DNA of 64,000 bases from positions 1,488,001 to 1,552,000 of the forward strand of contig NZ_CP122312.1 of NCBI RefSeq assembly GCF_029814175.1, given 5' to 3'. Source of the stretch: Halospeciosus flavus. Lineage in GTDB: Archaea > Halobacteriota > Halobacteria > Halobacteriales > Halobacteriaceae. The notes under the pieces were generated by a model. It saw only the letters and a program-made list of their open reading frames with translations, ran no database searches and had not been told where the DNA came from. Shown piece after piece: positions 15,055 through 24,093 of this stretch; positions within the stretch are counted from its first letter, which is position 1, and each line of letters starts with the position of its first letter. The position numbers and the translations under genes are program-made.

Positions 15055-16314
15055 ATGGGAGAGTCAGACCCGTTAGCGAACATGCTATCTCAGGTGGAGC
15101 GTGCCCGCGAGTTCGTCGACGTCCCCGACGACGTCTACCCACAGCTCCGGACGCCGGAGCGGACGCTGAAGGTGAGCCTGCCGGTCCGCCGGGACGACGG
15201 GTCCGTCGAGGTGTTCGAGGGGTATCGCTGTCAGTACGACAGCGCGCGCGGCCCGTACAAGGGCGGAATCCGCTACCACCCGGCCGTCTCGATGGACGAG
15301 GTGACCGCGCTCGCCGGTTGGATGACGTGGAAGTCGGCCGTCGTCGACCTGCCGTTCGGCGGCGCGAAGGGGGGCGTCGTCTGTGACCCGGCGGAGTTGT
15401 CCGAGGGTGAACTGCGGCGGCTCACCCGCGCGTACACCGACGGCGTCCGCCGGGTCATCGGGCCGGACACCGACATCCCCGCGCCGGACGTGAACACCGA
15501 CCCGCAGACGATGGCGTGGCTGATGGACACCTACTCGCGCTACGAGGACCACGCCGTCCCGGAGGTCGTCACGGGCAAACCCCTCGAAATCGGTGGGACG
15601 GAGGGGCGCGTCGAGGCGACCGGTCGCGGCATCACCATCGTCACCGAACGGACGTTCGACTACCTCGACACCAACCTCGACGGCGCGTCGGTCGCCATCC
15701 AGGGCTTCGGGAACGTCGGGAGTGTCGCCGCCCGTCTACTGGACGAGCGCGGGGCGGACGTCGTCGCCATCAGCGACGTCTCGGGCGGCGTCCACGACCC
15801 AGACGGACTTGACGTCCAGGCCCTCCTCGACCACGTCGATACGGCGGGGTACGTCGAGGGCTTCGAGACCGTGGCTGCCGGCGCCGACGCCGTCACCAAC
15901 GAACAACTCCTCACGGAGGACGTCGACGTGCTCGTCCCGGCGGCCATCGAGGACGTGATCACCGAGGAGATCGCCCGCGACCTCTCCGCGGACGTGGTCG
16001 TCGAGGCGGCCAACGGCCCGACGACGGCCGCCGGCGACGAGGTCCTCCGCCAGCGCGACGTCCCGGTCGTCCCGGACATCCTCGCGAACGCGGGCGGCGT
16101 CGTCGTCTCCCACCTCGAGTGGGTCCAGAACACCCAACAGTACTCGTGGTCGCGCGAGGAGGTGAACCGGGACCTCCGCCAGCGTCTCACGCGCGGGTTC
16201 GAGGACCTCCTCGACGTCTACGAGTCGCGCGACGTTCCCGATCTCCGGACGGCCGCCTACGTCGTCGCCCTCGACCGGGTCGCGGCGGCCCACGAGGTCC
16301 GTGGCCCACTGTGA
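15055..16314 (+). CDS. gdhB: Glutamate dehydrogenase, Glu/Leu/Phe/Val family
   Basis: A 419-residue protein with GPYKGGIRYHP, then MTWKSAVVDLPFGGAKGGV, containing the substrate and catalytic Lys residues (K93, K105), and the nucleotide-binding GFGNVG near residue 222. It interconverts 2-oxoglutarate plus ammonia and glutamate with NAD(P)H. Length is normal for the family. TATA-like CCTTACGTAA lies about 25 bases before the ATG, so a very short or absent leader is likely. Coenzyme preference cannot be decided by eye. The gene is monocistronic, converging on a small membrane-protein gene. Confidence 0.92.
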   Translation: MGESDPLANMLSQVERAREFVDVPDDVYPQLRTPERTLKVSLPVRRDDGSVEVFEGYRCQYDSARGPYKGGIRYHPAVSMDEVTALAGWMTWKSAVVDLPFGGAKGGVVCDPAELSEGELRRLTRAYTDGVRRVIGPDTDIPAPDVNTDPQTMAWLMDTYSRYEDHAVPEVVTGKPLEIGGTEGRVEATGRGITIVTERTFDYLDTNLDGASVAIQGFGNVGSVAARLLDERGADVVAISDVSGGVHDPDGLDVQALLDHVDTAGYVEGFETVAAGADAVTNEQLLTEDVDVLVPAAIEDVITEEIARDLSADVVVEAANGPTTAAGDEVLRQRDVPVVPDILANAGGVVVSHLEWVQNTQQYSWSREEVNRDLRQRLTRGFEDLLDVYESRDVPDLRTAAYVVALDRVAAAHEVRGPL

Positions 16315-16331
16315 CCGGTCCGCGCGGTCAC
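16311..16331. terminator. Bidirectional hairpin containing both stop codons
   Basis: GTGACCG (16311-16317) pairs with CGGTCAC (16325-16331) around a 7-base loop. The left arm contains the TGA of the dehydrogenase gene and the right arm contains the TGA of the convergent gene on the other strand. Confidence 0.45.
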
Positions 16332-16525
16332 CGCTGTGTGTGGAGGAGCAGGAACGTGACCGCGATCAGGAACCCGAACCCCGCGAGCCCGAACCAGAGG
16401 CCGGCGACCTGTATCGACTCCCGCACGCGCGGGACGAAGAGCCACCCCAGGGTGAAGACGCCGGCGAGACAGAGACCGCTGACGTAGAGTTGAGTCAGCC
16501 GATAGACCGTTCTCCCGGTGTCCAT
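16328..16525 (-). CDS. Small two-helix membrane protein, unknown function
   Basis: A 65-residue protein with two hydrophobic helices (LYVSGLCLAGVFTLGWLFV and VAGLWFGLAGFGFLIAVTFL) joined by a short charged loop (PRVRESIQ). The ATG at 16525 is supported by a TATA-like TTTAT (complement of 16551-16556) about 28 bases upstream, indicating a leaderless mRNA. It is divergent from the geranylgeranyl-reductase-family gene and convergent with gdhB. No family recognised. Confidence 0.6.
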   Translation of the reverse strand: MDTGRTVYRLTQLYVSGLCLAGVFTLGWLFVPRVRESIQVAGLWFGLAGFGFLIAVTFLLLHTQR

Positions 16526-16576
16526 ATCGGTGACGTGTGAACCAGGTACCATAAATCCATCCCGTCGAACCTTCAA

Positions 16577-16587
16577 CCTATATTAGC
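16577..16587 (+). promoter_or_regulatory. TATA box for the gene at 16609
   Basis: ACCTATATTAG is centred about 27 bases before the ATG at 16609 and 50 bases from the divergent small-membrane-protein start, which has its own TATA at 16551-16556. Confidence 0.55.
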
Positions 16588-16608
16588 GCCCGCCGGTGAA
16601 GGAAAGGT

Positions 16609-17979
16609 ATGCAACGCGTAGACGTAGCCGTCGTCGGCGGCGGTCCGGCGGGGTCGTCGGCCGCCCGCGCGGCTGCCGAGAACGGTGCGGACGTCGTGCT
16701 CTTCGAGAAGGGCGTCCCCCGTGCGGACCGAGAGGAACTCGGACCGGACTCCACCGACGCCGCCGGCTTCCTCGACTACTGGGTCGACATCGCACAACTC
16801 GACGTCGACGACCTCCCCGGCGGCGTCGTCCAGCAGGAACTCGACGGCGCGCGCTTCGTCGGGCCGTCCGACGATGTCTACATCGACCAGACGGGCGTCG
16901 AGTCCTCGCACGACGGGTTCGGCTTCACGTTCCAGCGGGCACGCTTCGACGACTACCTCCGCGGCCGCGCGGAGGACGCCGGCGCCGACTACCGCGTCGG
17001 CCGGAGCGTCACGAACGTCGAGACAGACCTCGACGGCGGTCACACCCACGTCGTGACCCTCGCGAACGGCGACGAGTTCGAGGCCGACTACCTGGTCCTC
17101 GCCGACGGTCCCCAGCGACAGGTGACGATGCGCGTCCTCGACGAGTACCTCGACGACGCCTCCCAGCGCCTCTCGCCGCCCGAGAACAACCACATCGCCT
17201 ACCAGGAGTACCGCCGCTTCCCGGACGAGGTGTTCGAGGACCTGAAAGACGAGATCGTCTTCTGGTGGGGGTGGATGCCCGGCGAGACCGCCTACCCGTG
17301 GGTGTTCCCGAACGCGGACAACGTCTGTCGCGTCGGCCTGACCATGCCCATCGGGATGGACATCGACGACTTCGACAAGTCGGAGTGGCGCCTCCTCCGC
17401 GAGGAGGACGAGCGCATCCCCCAGGGGAAGGTCTACATCCGTCGCCTCCTCGAAGAGGTGTACGGCGACGAGTACGACGTCGAGGAGGACTTCCCCGTCG
17501 TCGACGAGGGCTACGGCAAGTCGAAGGGAACGGAGACGTACGCCATCTCCTCGACGCGGCCCATCGACTCCCCGACTGCCGCCGGTATCGCCGTCGTCGG
17601 CGGCGCGATGGGCACGACCTCGGCGTTCCACGAGGGCGGCGACCACGTCGCGATGCGGACGGGCGCGCTCGCCGGCGAGTTCGCCGCGGAGGGCACGCTC
17701 TCGAAGTACAACGACGCGTGGAAAGAGGCCATCGGCAAGGAGATTCTCCGCAACGTCGCGATGGCCGAGGTCGTCGAGGACTTCGTCCCGGAGGACTGGG
17801 ACCGGACCTTCGGCGTCGTCGACCGGGCGCTCCGCGAGGCCGATTCCGGTTCGGTCATCAAGGCTGCCCGGTCGGTCGGTCTCGACGGACTCCGCCTCTA
17901 CAAGGACTACAAGCAGGCGAAACTCCGCTTCCGGAAGGCCAAGTACGTCAAGATTCAGGAGTCTGAGTACTCCATCTGA
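16609..17979 (+). CDS. Geranylgeranyl reductase family flavoprotein
   Basis: A 456-residue FAD oxidoreductase. The N-terminus VDVAVVGGGPAGSSAARAAAENGA is the Rossmann FAD fold; DFVLADGP-like residues appear as YLVLADGPQ near 163, and the second FAD contact is GIAVVGGAMGTTSAFHEGG near 325-343. This layout fits the geranylgeranyl reductase/digeranylgeranylglycerophospholipid reductase family, which saturates isoprenoid chains of archaeal lipids or quinones. The haloarchaeal genome family has several paralogues, so the substrate here is uncertain. Length is somewhat above the roughly 400 residues of the lipid enzyme. Confidence 0.8.
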   Translation: MQRVDVAVVGGGPAGSSAARAAAENGADVVLFEKGVPRADREELGPDSTDAAGFLDYWVDIAQLDVDDLPGGVVQQELDGARFVGPSDDVYIDQTGVESSHDGFGFTFQRARFDDYLRGRAEDAGADYRVGRSVTNVETDLDGGHTHVVTLANGDEFEADYLVLADGPQRQVTMRVLDEYLDDASQRLSPPENNHIAYQEYRRFPDEVFEDLKDEIVFWWGWMPGETAYPWVFPNADNVCRVGLTMPIGMDIDDFDKSEWRLLREEDERIPQGKVYIRRLLEEVYGDEYDVEEDFPVVDEGYGKSKGTETYAISSTRPIDSPTAAGIAVVGGAMGTTSAFHEGGDHVAMRTGALAGEFAAEGTLSKYNDAWKEAIGKEILRNVAMAEVVEDFVPEDWDRTFGVVDRALREADSGSVIKAARSVGLDGLRLYKDYKQAKLRFRKAKYVKIQESEYSI

Positions 17980-18000
17980 CGCCCCAGTTCCGGTCTCTCC

Positions 18001-18963
18001 TCACTCGCGTTCTGCCTGAAACGCCTCGACTTCCTCGCGCGTCGGGAGCGCCGCCATCGCCCCCGTGTCGGTCGTCGTCACGGCCGCGACGGCGTTCGCG
18101 AACGCCAGTACTTCCTCCGGACCGTCCCCGCGACAGAGTGCCGCGAGCGCCCCGCCGAGGAACGCGTCGCCCGCGCCCGTCGTATCCTCGGGGTCGACCG
18201 GGTACCCCTCGTGTTCGACCGCCGTCTCGCCCCACGGCGCGTCCTCGGCGGCGTGGAACGCCGACCCGGCGCCGCCGAGCGTCAGGAGCACCGTGTGTGG
18301 TCCCGCTTCGAGCAGCGCAGTCGCGAACGCCTCGGGGTCGTCGGGGTAGTCCGCGCGGGCGAAGTCCTCGGCGCTCGTCTTCACGACGTCGGCGAGTCCG
18401 AGCATCCGACTCACCACCTCGGCTTCGGTGTCGGCGTCGGCCCACAACTCCGGACGGCTGTTCGGGTCGAACACGACCTGACAGTCGTGCTCGCGGGCGC
18501 GCTCGACGAGGTCGAAGGTCGCCGTCCGCGCGGGGTCGGCCGCGAGCATCACGCCGCCGACGACGACCCACTCGACCTCGTCGAGCGTCTCGTCGGGGAC
18601 GACGGTCGCGTCGACGTGCAGGTCGGCGGTGTCCTCCCGGTAGAAAGAGAACGAGCGGTCGGCGTCGACGTCGTGGGTGACGAACGCGAGTGCGGTCTGG
18701 TGGTCCTCGTCGCGCGTCACGAAGCGGTCGGGGACGCCGTAGTCGTCGAGCGTCGCGGAGAGGAAGTCGCCGAACGCGTCGGCCGCGAGGTTCGAGAGGA
18801 ACCACGGCGTCTCCTCCAGTTGGGCGAGTGCGACCGCGACGTTCGCGGGGGCGCCGCCCGCGCGCCGGTCGAAGGTCTCTACCTCGGTCAGCGGGCCGAC
18901 GCGGTTGGGAAGGAAGTCCACGAGCGTCTCGCCGGCGACGAGGACGGACGGAGTGTCGGACAT
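18001..18963 (-). CDS. PfkB family sugar kinase (fructokinase-like)
   Basis: A 320-residue kinase. GETLVDFLPNR and RRAGGAPANVAVALAQLE form the N-terminal substrate-binding signature, and DPEDTTGAGDAFLGGALAAL near 250-269 is the C-terminal PfkB signature with catalytic Asp. Closest in style to fructokinase or 2-keto-3-deoxygluconate kinase. It is the last gene of the minus-strand sugar island, 55 bases after the isomerase gene, and would phosphorylate the sugar made by the upstream dehydrogenases and isomerases. Exact substrate unknown. Confidence 0.85.
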   Translation of the reverse strand: MSDTPSVLVAGETLVDFLPNRVGPLTEVETFDRRAGGAPANVAVALAQLEETPWFLSNLAADAFGDFLSATLDDYGVPDRFVTRDEDHQTALAFVTHDVDADRSFSFYREDTADLHVDATVVPDETLDEVEWVVVGGVMLAADPARTATFDLVERAREHDCQVVFDPNSRPELWADADTEAEVVSRMLGLADVVKTSAEDFARADYPDDPEAFATALLEAGPHTVLLTLGGAGSAFHAAEDAPWGETAVEHEGYPVDPEDTTGAGDAFLGGALAALCRGDGPEEVLAFANAVAAVTTTDTGAMAALPTREEVEAFQAERE

Positions 18964-19018
18964 ACCCGGTGGTCGTCCCGCGGCACCGAAAGAGCTACGA
19001 CACCTGCAACCACGTCGC

Positions 19019-19801
19019 TCACTCGAGGAGGGCCGCCAGCGCCTCCTGGCCCTCCGCGACGTCGGTCTCCGGGTCGTCGGGGTCGTCGTGTTCGTAGACC
19101 GCCCACTCGGCACCGATTTCGCGGGCCGCCTCCGCACAGGCGTCGAGGTCGACGTCGCCCTCGCCGAGTTGGACCGGCACGCCGTCGGCGGTGTCCTTGA
19201 AGTGGACGAGGTCGACTCGTTCGGGGACGCGTTCGAGCAACTCGACCGGGTCGGAACCGGCCGCGACGGCCCACCCGACGTCGAATTCGACGCCGACGTG
19301 GTCGTCTGTCTCTTGGAGGAGGCGGTCGAAGGCGGTCCCGTCTCCCGCTTCGCTCACGGGTCGTCCCTCCCCGTTCGCGCGGTCGTCGCTACTCCGTAGC
19401 GACTGGAACTCGTGGTCGTGGTTGTGGTACGAGAGGTCGACCCCGAGCGCCGACAGTTCCTCGGAGAGCGTCGTCAGCCGGTGGGCCGTCTCGTCGACCG
19501 CCGCGGCCGACGCGAACGCCTCCTCGGGGAGGTAGGGGACGACGGCACGCCCACAGTCGAGTTGCCCCAGGCGGTCCGCGACGACGTCCGGTTCGGTTTC
19601 GAGGGTCTCGGCGTCGACGTGTGCCGCGGCGACGTCGAGGTCGTGGGCCGCGAGTTCGAGCGAGAGGTCCCCGACTTCCTCCTCGTTCGGGACGCCCGCG
19701 AGTTCGACGGCGTCGAAGCCGGCCTCGCCCGCGAGTTCGACGCGGTCCGTGGTCGAGTCGCCGTACTCCCTGAGTGTGTAGAGTTGGATGGCGCTCCGCA
19801 T
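19019..19801 (-). CDS. Sugar phosphate isomerase/epimerase family TIM barrel
   Basis: A 260-residue AP-endonuclease-2-type TIM barrel: SAIQLYTLRE at the N-terminus, LSYHNHDHEF carrying metal-binding His, VGVEFDVGWAVAAG and VDLVHFKDTADG carrying further ligands. The family isomerises or dehydrates sugars, inosose and 3-keto sugars using one metal ion. The ATG at 19801 gives the correct barrel start. The upstream gap (19802-20039) carries the 20-bp-phased motif array. Confidence 0.85.
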   Translation of the reverse strand: MRSAIQLYTLREYGDSTTDRVELAGEAGFDAVELAGVPNEEEVGDLSLELAAHDLDVAAAHVDAETLETEPDVVADRLGQLDCGRAVVPYLPEEAFASAAAVDETAHRLTTLSEELSALGVDLSYHNHDHEFQSLRSSDDRANGEGRPVSEAGDGTAFDRLLQETDDHVGVEFDVGWAVAAGSDPVELLERVPERVDLVHFKDTADGVPVQLGEGDVDLDACAEAAREIGAEWAVYEHDDPDDPETDVAEGQEALAALLE

Positions 19802-19920
19802 ACGTCGGCCCACGAATGGGCAGTAGAAGAAACCACCGTGCGGTGAGGGGGTTCACCGCTGCTCGTCACTCACGAGGGCGCCGGCGCAGGCGGCGACCGA
19901 GCGTCGCGGGCCCGGCATCG

Positions 19921-20037
19921 ATATCTGGGAAACAGCCTCGATAACTCAGTTGTGTAGTCCACAGGCCGTGCTACTCGCCCGATAACTCGGCTATCGGCGC
20001 CATATCTCCACTATTGACGACGTTCGCGAGATATCTC
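19921..20037 (-). repeat. Array of GAGATAT/GAGTTAT motifs with 20-bp phasing
   Basis: Read on the minus strand, the cores are GAGATAT (20031-20037), GAGATAT (20002-20008), GAGTTAT (19982-19988), GAGTTAT (19941-19947) and CAGATAT (19921-19927). Spacings are 29, 20, 41 and 20 bases. They fill the gap before the isomerase gene start and resemble the array at 30521-30660. AT-rich cores on GC-rich background suggest protein binding. Confidence 0.5.
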
Positions 20038-20039
20038 AC

Positions 20040-20747
20040 TCACTCCCGCGGGTCGACGTTCCCGAACTCGACGTCCACCGTCTCGCCGGGCGCGGCCCAC
20101 GCGACGGCGTTCCGAATCACTCGCTGAATCTCCTCGTTCCGGTAGATGGGGTAGGTCTCGTGGCCCGGGCGGAAGTAGAAGACGCGCCCGGCACCGCGGC
20201 GGTAGGCACACCCCGAGCGGAACACCTCGCCGCCCTCGAACCACGAGGTGAAGACGAGGGCGTCGGGTTGGGGAACGTCGAAGCGCTCGCCGTACATCTC
20301 GGTCCGGTCGAGTTCGATAGCTTCGCCGACGCCGTCGGCGACCGGGTGACCCGGTTCGACGACCCAGAGGCGCTCGCGTTCGCCCTCTTCGCGCCACTTC
20401 AGCGAGCACGACGTGCCCATCAGCCGTTTGAACGGCTTCGAGTAGTGCGCGGAGTGGAGCGGGACGAACCCCATCCCCTCGTGAACCCGCTCGACGACGC
20501 GGTCGACGACGTCGTCGCGCACCTCGTCGTGGGCGGCGTGCCCCCACCAGAGGAGGACGTCGGTGTCGCCGAGGACCGCTTCGGTGAGACCGTGTTCGTC
20601 CTCGTCGAGCGTCGCGGTGCGGACGTCGTGGCCCGCGTCGGCGAGGAAATCGGCGAGGACCGCGTGGATGCCGTCGGGGTACACCTCGGCGACCTCCTCG
20701 TCTTCGCGCTCGTGGACGAACTCGTTCCAGACGGTGACCGAAACCAT
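20040..20747 (-). CDS. ThuA domain protein (trehalose utilisation family)
   Basis: A 235-residue protein with the glutamine-amidotransferase-like ThuA fold: [11 protein letters not shown] at the start, [32 protein letters not shown] and [14 protein letters not shown]. ThuA proteins act with Gfo/Idh/MocA dehydrogenases (ThuB) in catabolism of trehalose and other disaccharides through 3-keto intermediates. Here it lies 52 bases after a ThuB-like dehydrogenase gene on the same strand, which supports that pairing. The precise reaction of ThuA is poorly defined. Confidence 0.85.
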   Translation of the reverse strand: MVSVTVWNEFVHEREDEEVAEVYPDGIHAVLADFLADAGHDVRTATLDEDEHGLTEAVLGDTDVLLWWGHAAHDEVRDDVVDRVVERVHEGMGFVPLHSAHYSKPFKRLMGTSCSLKWREEGERERLWVVEPGHPVADGVGEAIELDRTEMYGERFDVPQPDALVFTSWFEGGEVFRSGCAYRRGAGRVFYFRPGHETYPIYRNEEIQRVIRNAVAWAAPGETVDVEFGNVDPRE

Positions 20748-20799
20748 ACCCGAACCTCGCAGAACGGGGAGAAAAAGGCAGTCGTTCCGCGCTCGCCCG

Positions 20800-21903
20800 C
20801 TACTCGACGGCGACCCACTCGCGGCGCTCGTCGCTCTCCTGGATCGCGTCGAGGACCTCCTGCACGCGCAGGCCGTCGGCGAACGAGGGGTGGTACGCCT
20901 CGTCCTCGGCGACGGCGGTGAGGAACTCGTAGTTCTCGTGGACGAAGGTGTGCTCCCACCCGAGGACGTGGCCGGGCGGCCACCAGTGCTCGCCGTAGGG
21001 GTCGTCCTCGTCGGTGACGAGGATGGTCTGGTACCCTCTGTCGCCCTCGCGGAGTACTTCGAGTTCGTTGAGGCGTTCGAGCGAGAACTTCAGGCTCCCC
21101 TTCGACCCGTGGACCTCGATGGTGTGGTCGTTCTTGTGACCGGCGGCGAACCGGGAGGCCTCGAAGGTTGCCATCGCGCCGTTCGCGAGTTCGGCCTGCG
21201 CGGAGAAGGCGTCGTCGACGGTGACCGCCTCGGTCTCTTCGGCCCCTTCCTCGACCGGGCGCTCGTCGACGAACGTCCGGAGGTGTCCCGACACCGAGAC
21301 GACGTCGTCGACGAGGAACTGCACGAGGTCGACCGTGTGCGCGCCGAGGTCGCCGAGGACGCCGCTGCCGGCGAGTTCCTCGTCGAGACGCCAACTCCAC
21401 GGCGCCTCGGGGTCGACCAGCCAGTCCTGTAGGTAACGCCCGCGGACCTGTCGAATCTCGCCGAGTTCGCCGTCGTCGATCAAGTTCTTCGCGTACTGGA
21501 TGGCGGGGACGAATCGGTAGTTGAACGCCGCCACGGCGTGGGCGTCGCTCTCTTCGGCCGCGAGTTGCATCCGCTCGGCGCCGTCGAGCGTGGGCGCGAG
21601 CGGTTTCTCACAGAGGACGTGCGTGTCGGCTTCGAGCGCCGCGACCGAGGGTTCGACGTGGAGGAAGTTCGGCCCGAGGTTGTAGAAGACGTCTACCTCG
21701 TCGACGACGTCCTCCCACTCGGTCCTCGCGTGGTCGAAGCCGAGGCGCTCGCGGGCGTCGGTCAGGGCGTCCTCGTCCTGGCCGATCAGGGTGTGGCGGT
21801 TGACGTCCGGTGCGTCCGGGAAGAACATGGGGAGACGGTCGAGCGCGTTCGCGTGCGCCTCGCCCATGAACCGATAGCCGAGGAATGCGACGTCGAGTGT
21901 CAT
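20800..21903 (-). CDS. Gfo/Idh/MocA family oxidoreductase
   Basis: A 367-residue NAD(P)-dependent dehydrogenase. [19 protein letters not shown] is the Rossmann start (GxxxMG-like), [10 protein letters not shown] holds the conserved EKP, and [16 protein letters not shown] supplies the catalytic His region. Such enzymes oxidise or reduce sugar hydroxyls. Its ATG overlaps the TGA of the upstream isomerase gene (ATGA at 21900-21903), showing translational coupling. Substrate probably a sugar or glycoside taken up by the adjacent ABC system; this is inference. Confidence 0.88.
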   Translation of the reverse strand: MTLDVAFLGYRFMGEAHANALDRLPMFFPDAPDVNRHTLIGQDEDALTDARERLGFDHARTEWEDVVDEVDVFYNLGPNFLHVEPSVAALEADTHVLCEKPLAPTLDGAERMQLAAEESDAHAVAAFNYRFVPAIQYAKNLIDDGELGEIRQVRGRYLQDWLVDPEAPWSWRLDEELAGSGVLGDLGAHTVDLVQFLVDDVVSVSGHLRTFVDERPVEEGAEETEAVTVDDAFSAQAELANGAMATFEASRFAAGHKNDHTIEVHGSKGSLKFSLERLNELEVLREGDRGYQTILVTDEDDPYGEHWWPPGHVLGWEHTFVHENYEFLTAVAEDEAYHPSFADGLRVQEVLDAIQESDERREWVAVE

Positions 21904-22913
21904 GTGTCGTGAGTGTCGTGTGTCGGTGGAGTGGTCGGGTGTCGGTTAGCCCAGTAGGCGTCGCCGGGTCGCGTCTCGAAGACGGCGCGCTGGAGCACGT
22001 CGACGGCCTTCTCCAGGCCCTCGCGGCTACTCGTGAGGGCGTCTTCGTGTTCGATGGAGAGGGCGCCGTCGTAGTCGACCATCCGGAGGGTCGAGACGAC
22101 GTCCTTCCAGTGTTCCTCGCCGTGGCCGTAGCCGACGGAGCGGAAGAGCCACGAGCGCTCGGCGACCTCGTCGTAGCCGGCCATATCGAGGACGCCCTTC
22201 GTGCGTGCGTTCGCGTCGTACACTTTCGTGTCCTTGGCGTGCACGTGGTGGATGGCGTCCGCCTCCCCCAAGAAACGGATGGCGTCCGTGACGTCGATGT
22301 CCTGCCAGTAGAGGTGACTCGGGTCGAAGTTGGCGCCGACGCGCTCGTTGGTGGCTTCGCGGAGTTTCAGCATGCCGTGTGGCTCGTAGACGAGCATGTT
22401 CGGGTGCATCTCGATGGCGAGGTCGACGCCGTGGTCGGCGGCGTGCTCGGCGAGGTCCCGCCAGTAGGGGATGGCGACCTCCTCCCACTGGTACTCGTGG
22501 GCCTCGGCGTGTTCACCGGGCCACGGTGCGGTCACCCAGTTGGGGACCTCGTCGTCCGGTCCGCCGGCCGGGAGCCCCGAGAAGCAGGTGACGGTGTCGA
22601 CGCCGAGTTGGTCGGCGAGGTGGACGGCCTCGCGGAGTTCGGTGTCGGCTTCCGCGGCACGCTCCTTGTCGGGGTGGAGCGGGTTGTTGTGCGTCGCGAG
22701 CGCGGAGACGCGGAGGTCGTGTTCGTCGAGCAGGTCGTGGAGTTCCTCCTGGACGGCCTCGTCGTCGAGGTAGGTCTCCCGCGGGAGGTGGTCCTCGCCG
22801 GGGAAGCCGCCACAGCCGAGTTCGACGGCGCCCACGCCGAGTCCCGAGAGGTAGTCGAGGGCGTCGTCGAGCGATTCGTCGCCGAGTGGAACGGTGAGTA
22901 CGCCAACGTCCAT
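21900..22913 (-). CDS. Sugar phosphate isomerase/epimerase family TIM barrel
   Basis: A 337-residue metal-dependent TIM barrel. Metal-binding and catalytic regions are VSALATHNNPLHPD, LAIEMHPNMLVYE, GANFDPSHLYWQ and IHHVHAKDTKVY, with a final SIEHEDA. It is longer than the barrel at 19019-19801, through inserts in the middle and a C-terminal tail rich in Thr, His and Asp. It lies two bases after the second dehydrogenase gene and overlaps the next by four bases. Together these genes look like one pathway for a keto-sugar. Confidence 0.87.
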   Translation of the reverse strand: MDVGVLTVPLGDESLDDALDYLSGLGVGAVELGCGGFPGEDHLPRETYLDDEAVQEELHDLLDEHDLRVSALATHNNPLHPDKERAAEADTELREAVHLADQLGVDTVTCFSGLPAGGPDDEVPNWVTAPWPGEHAEAHEYQWEEVAIPYWRDLAEHAADHGVDLAIEMHPNMLVYEPHGMLKLREATNERVGANFDPSHLYWQDIDVTDAIRFLGEADAIHHVHAKDTKVYDANARTKGVLDMAGYDEVAERSWLFRSVGYGHGEEHWKDVVSTLRMVDYDGALSIEHEDALTSSREGLEKAVDVLQRAVFETRPGDAYWANRHPTTPPTHDTHDT

Positions 22914-22915
22914 GG

Positions 22916-23986
22916 TTAGAGCTGAATCGCGTGCCCCTCCTCGTCGGAGCGGTAGATGGCGTCGATGACGCGCTGGACTTCGAGGGCCTGTTCGACCGTG
23001 TTCCGATCGGGCGCCTCGCCCGCGCGCACGGCGTCGAAGAAGTACTCCTGCTCGCGCTCGTGGGTGTCCACCTCGCGGGTGTCGATCTCGGTGTCGCTGA
23101 AGTGGTTCGCGCCGACGTCGTTCACCTCGTGGATGGTGAGGTCGCCCGTCTCGCGGTCGAAGGTGGCACCGCCCTCGGTGCCCTGAATCACGAAGTCGTT
23201 GGTCGGCGGGCGGTTGGTCGCCCACGCGACTTCGAGGGAGATGGACTGGCCGTCGGCGGTGCGGACGAACGCCGTCGCGTGGTCGTCGACGGAGAACTCG
23301 ATCTCTTCTGCGTCCTCGCCCCACATCTCCAGGAACGTGTAGTCCTCGCGCCCGCCGAACTCCGAGCGCGTCTCGCCGGTGACCTCGGTGATCTCGGGGA
23401 AGTCGAGGAAGTGGAGCGCGAGGTCGATGGCGTGGACGCCGATGTCGAGGAGCGCGCCCCCACCAGAGACCTCCTTCGTCGTGAACCACCCGCCGCGACC
23501 GGGGACGCCCCGGCGGCGGACGTAGTTCGCCTCGACGTGCGTGATGTCGCCGAAGCGCCCCTCCTCCTGGTAGGCCTCGAACACCTCGGCGCCGGGGTTG
23601 AATCGGTTGTTGAACCCGACCATGCAGAAGCCGTCGGCCGACTCGGCGGCCTCGGCGATGCGTTCTGCACTCTCCAGCGTGTTCGCGAGGGGTTTCTCCA
23701 GCAGGACGTCGACGCCCGACTCCAGCGCCTCGACGGCGTACTGCTCGTGGAACTTGTTCGGCGTCGTGACGACGACCGCGTCGACGTCCGCCTCGTACAG
23801 TTCCTCGTAGGTGCCGAACGTGGGCACGTCGTACTCGTCTTCGAAGCGTTCGCGTGCCTCGTCGACGACGTCGACGCCGCCGACGAGCGTCTCGCCGAGG
23901 TCCGTGAGTCGCTCCGCGTGGTGGTGACCGATGCCACCGAGACCCACGATACCGACGCGGACTGGTGACTGTGGCTGTTGACTCAT
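22916..23986 (-). CDS. Gfo/Idh/MocA family oxidoreductase
   Basis: A 356-residue dehydrogenase with VRVGIVGLGGIGHHHAERL (NAD(P) Rossmann), VLLEKPLANT (EKP motif) and ALLDIGVHAIDLALHFL (catalytic His region). It belongs to the same family as the 20800-21903 product but is clearly a different subgroup, so the pathway probably needs two oxidation-reduction steps, as in 3-keto-glycoside turnover or epimerisation. The ATG at 23986 was chosen; in-frame GTG codons upstream lack family residues. It lies 108 bases after the ABC ATPase gene. Confidence 0.88.
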   Translation of the reverse strand: MSQQPQSPVRVGIVGLGGIGHHHAERLTDLGETLVGGVDVVDEARERFEDEYDVPTFGTYEELYEADVDAVVVTTPNKFHEQYAVEALESGVDVLLEKPLANTLESAERIAEAAESADGFCMVGFNNRFNPGAEVFEAYQEEGRFGDITHVEANYVRRRGVPGRGGWFTTKEVSGGGALLDIGVHAIDLALHFLDFPEITEVTGETRSEFGGREDYTFLEMWGEDAEEIEFSVDDHATAFVRTADGQSISLEVAWATNRPPTNDFVIQGTEGGATFDRETGDLTIHEVNDVGANHFSDTEIDTREVDTHEREQEYFFDAVRAGEAPDRNTVEQALEVQRVIDAIYRSDEEGHAIQL

Positions 23987-24093
23987 ACCAATATTCACTC
24001 GGAAGTGGGTTGTAACGCTTTCCCTTCCTCGCCGACGGCCTGAGCGCCCAGAAGAGCGGAAGAAGTCCACAGGGACGAGTGTCGCGACGTCCG

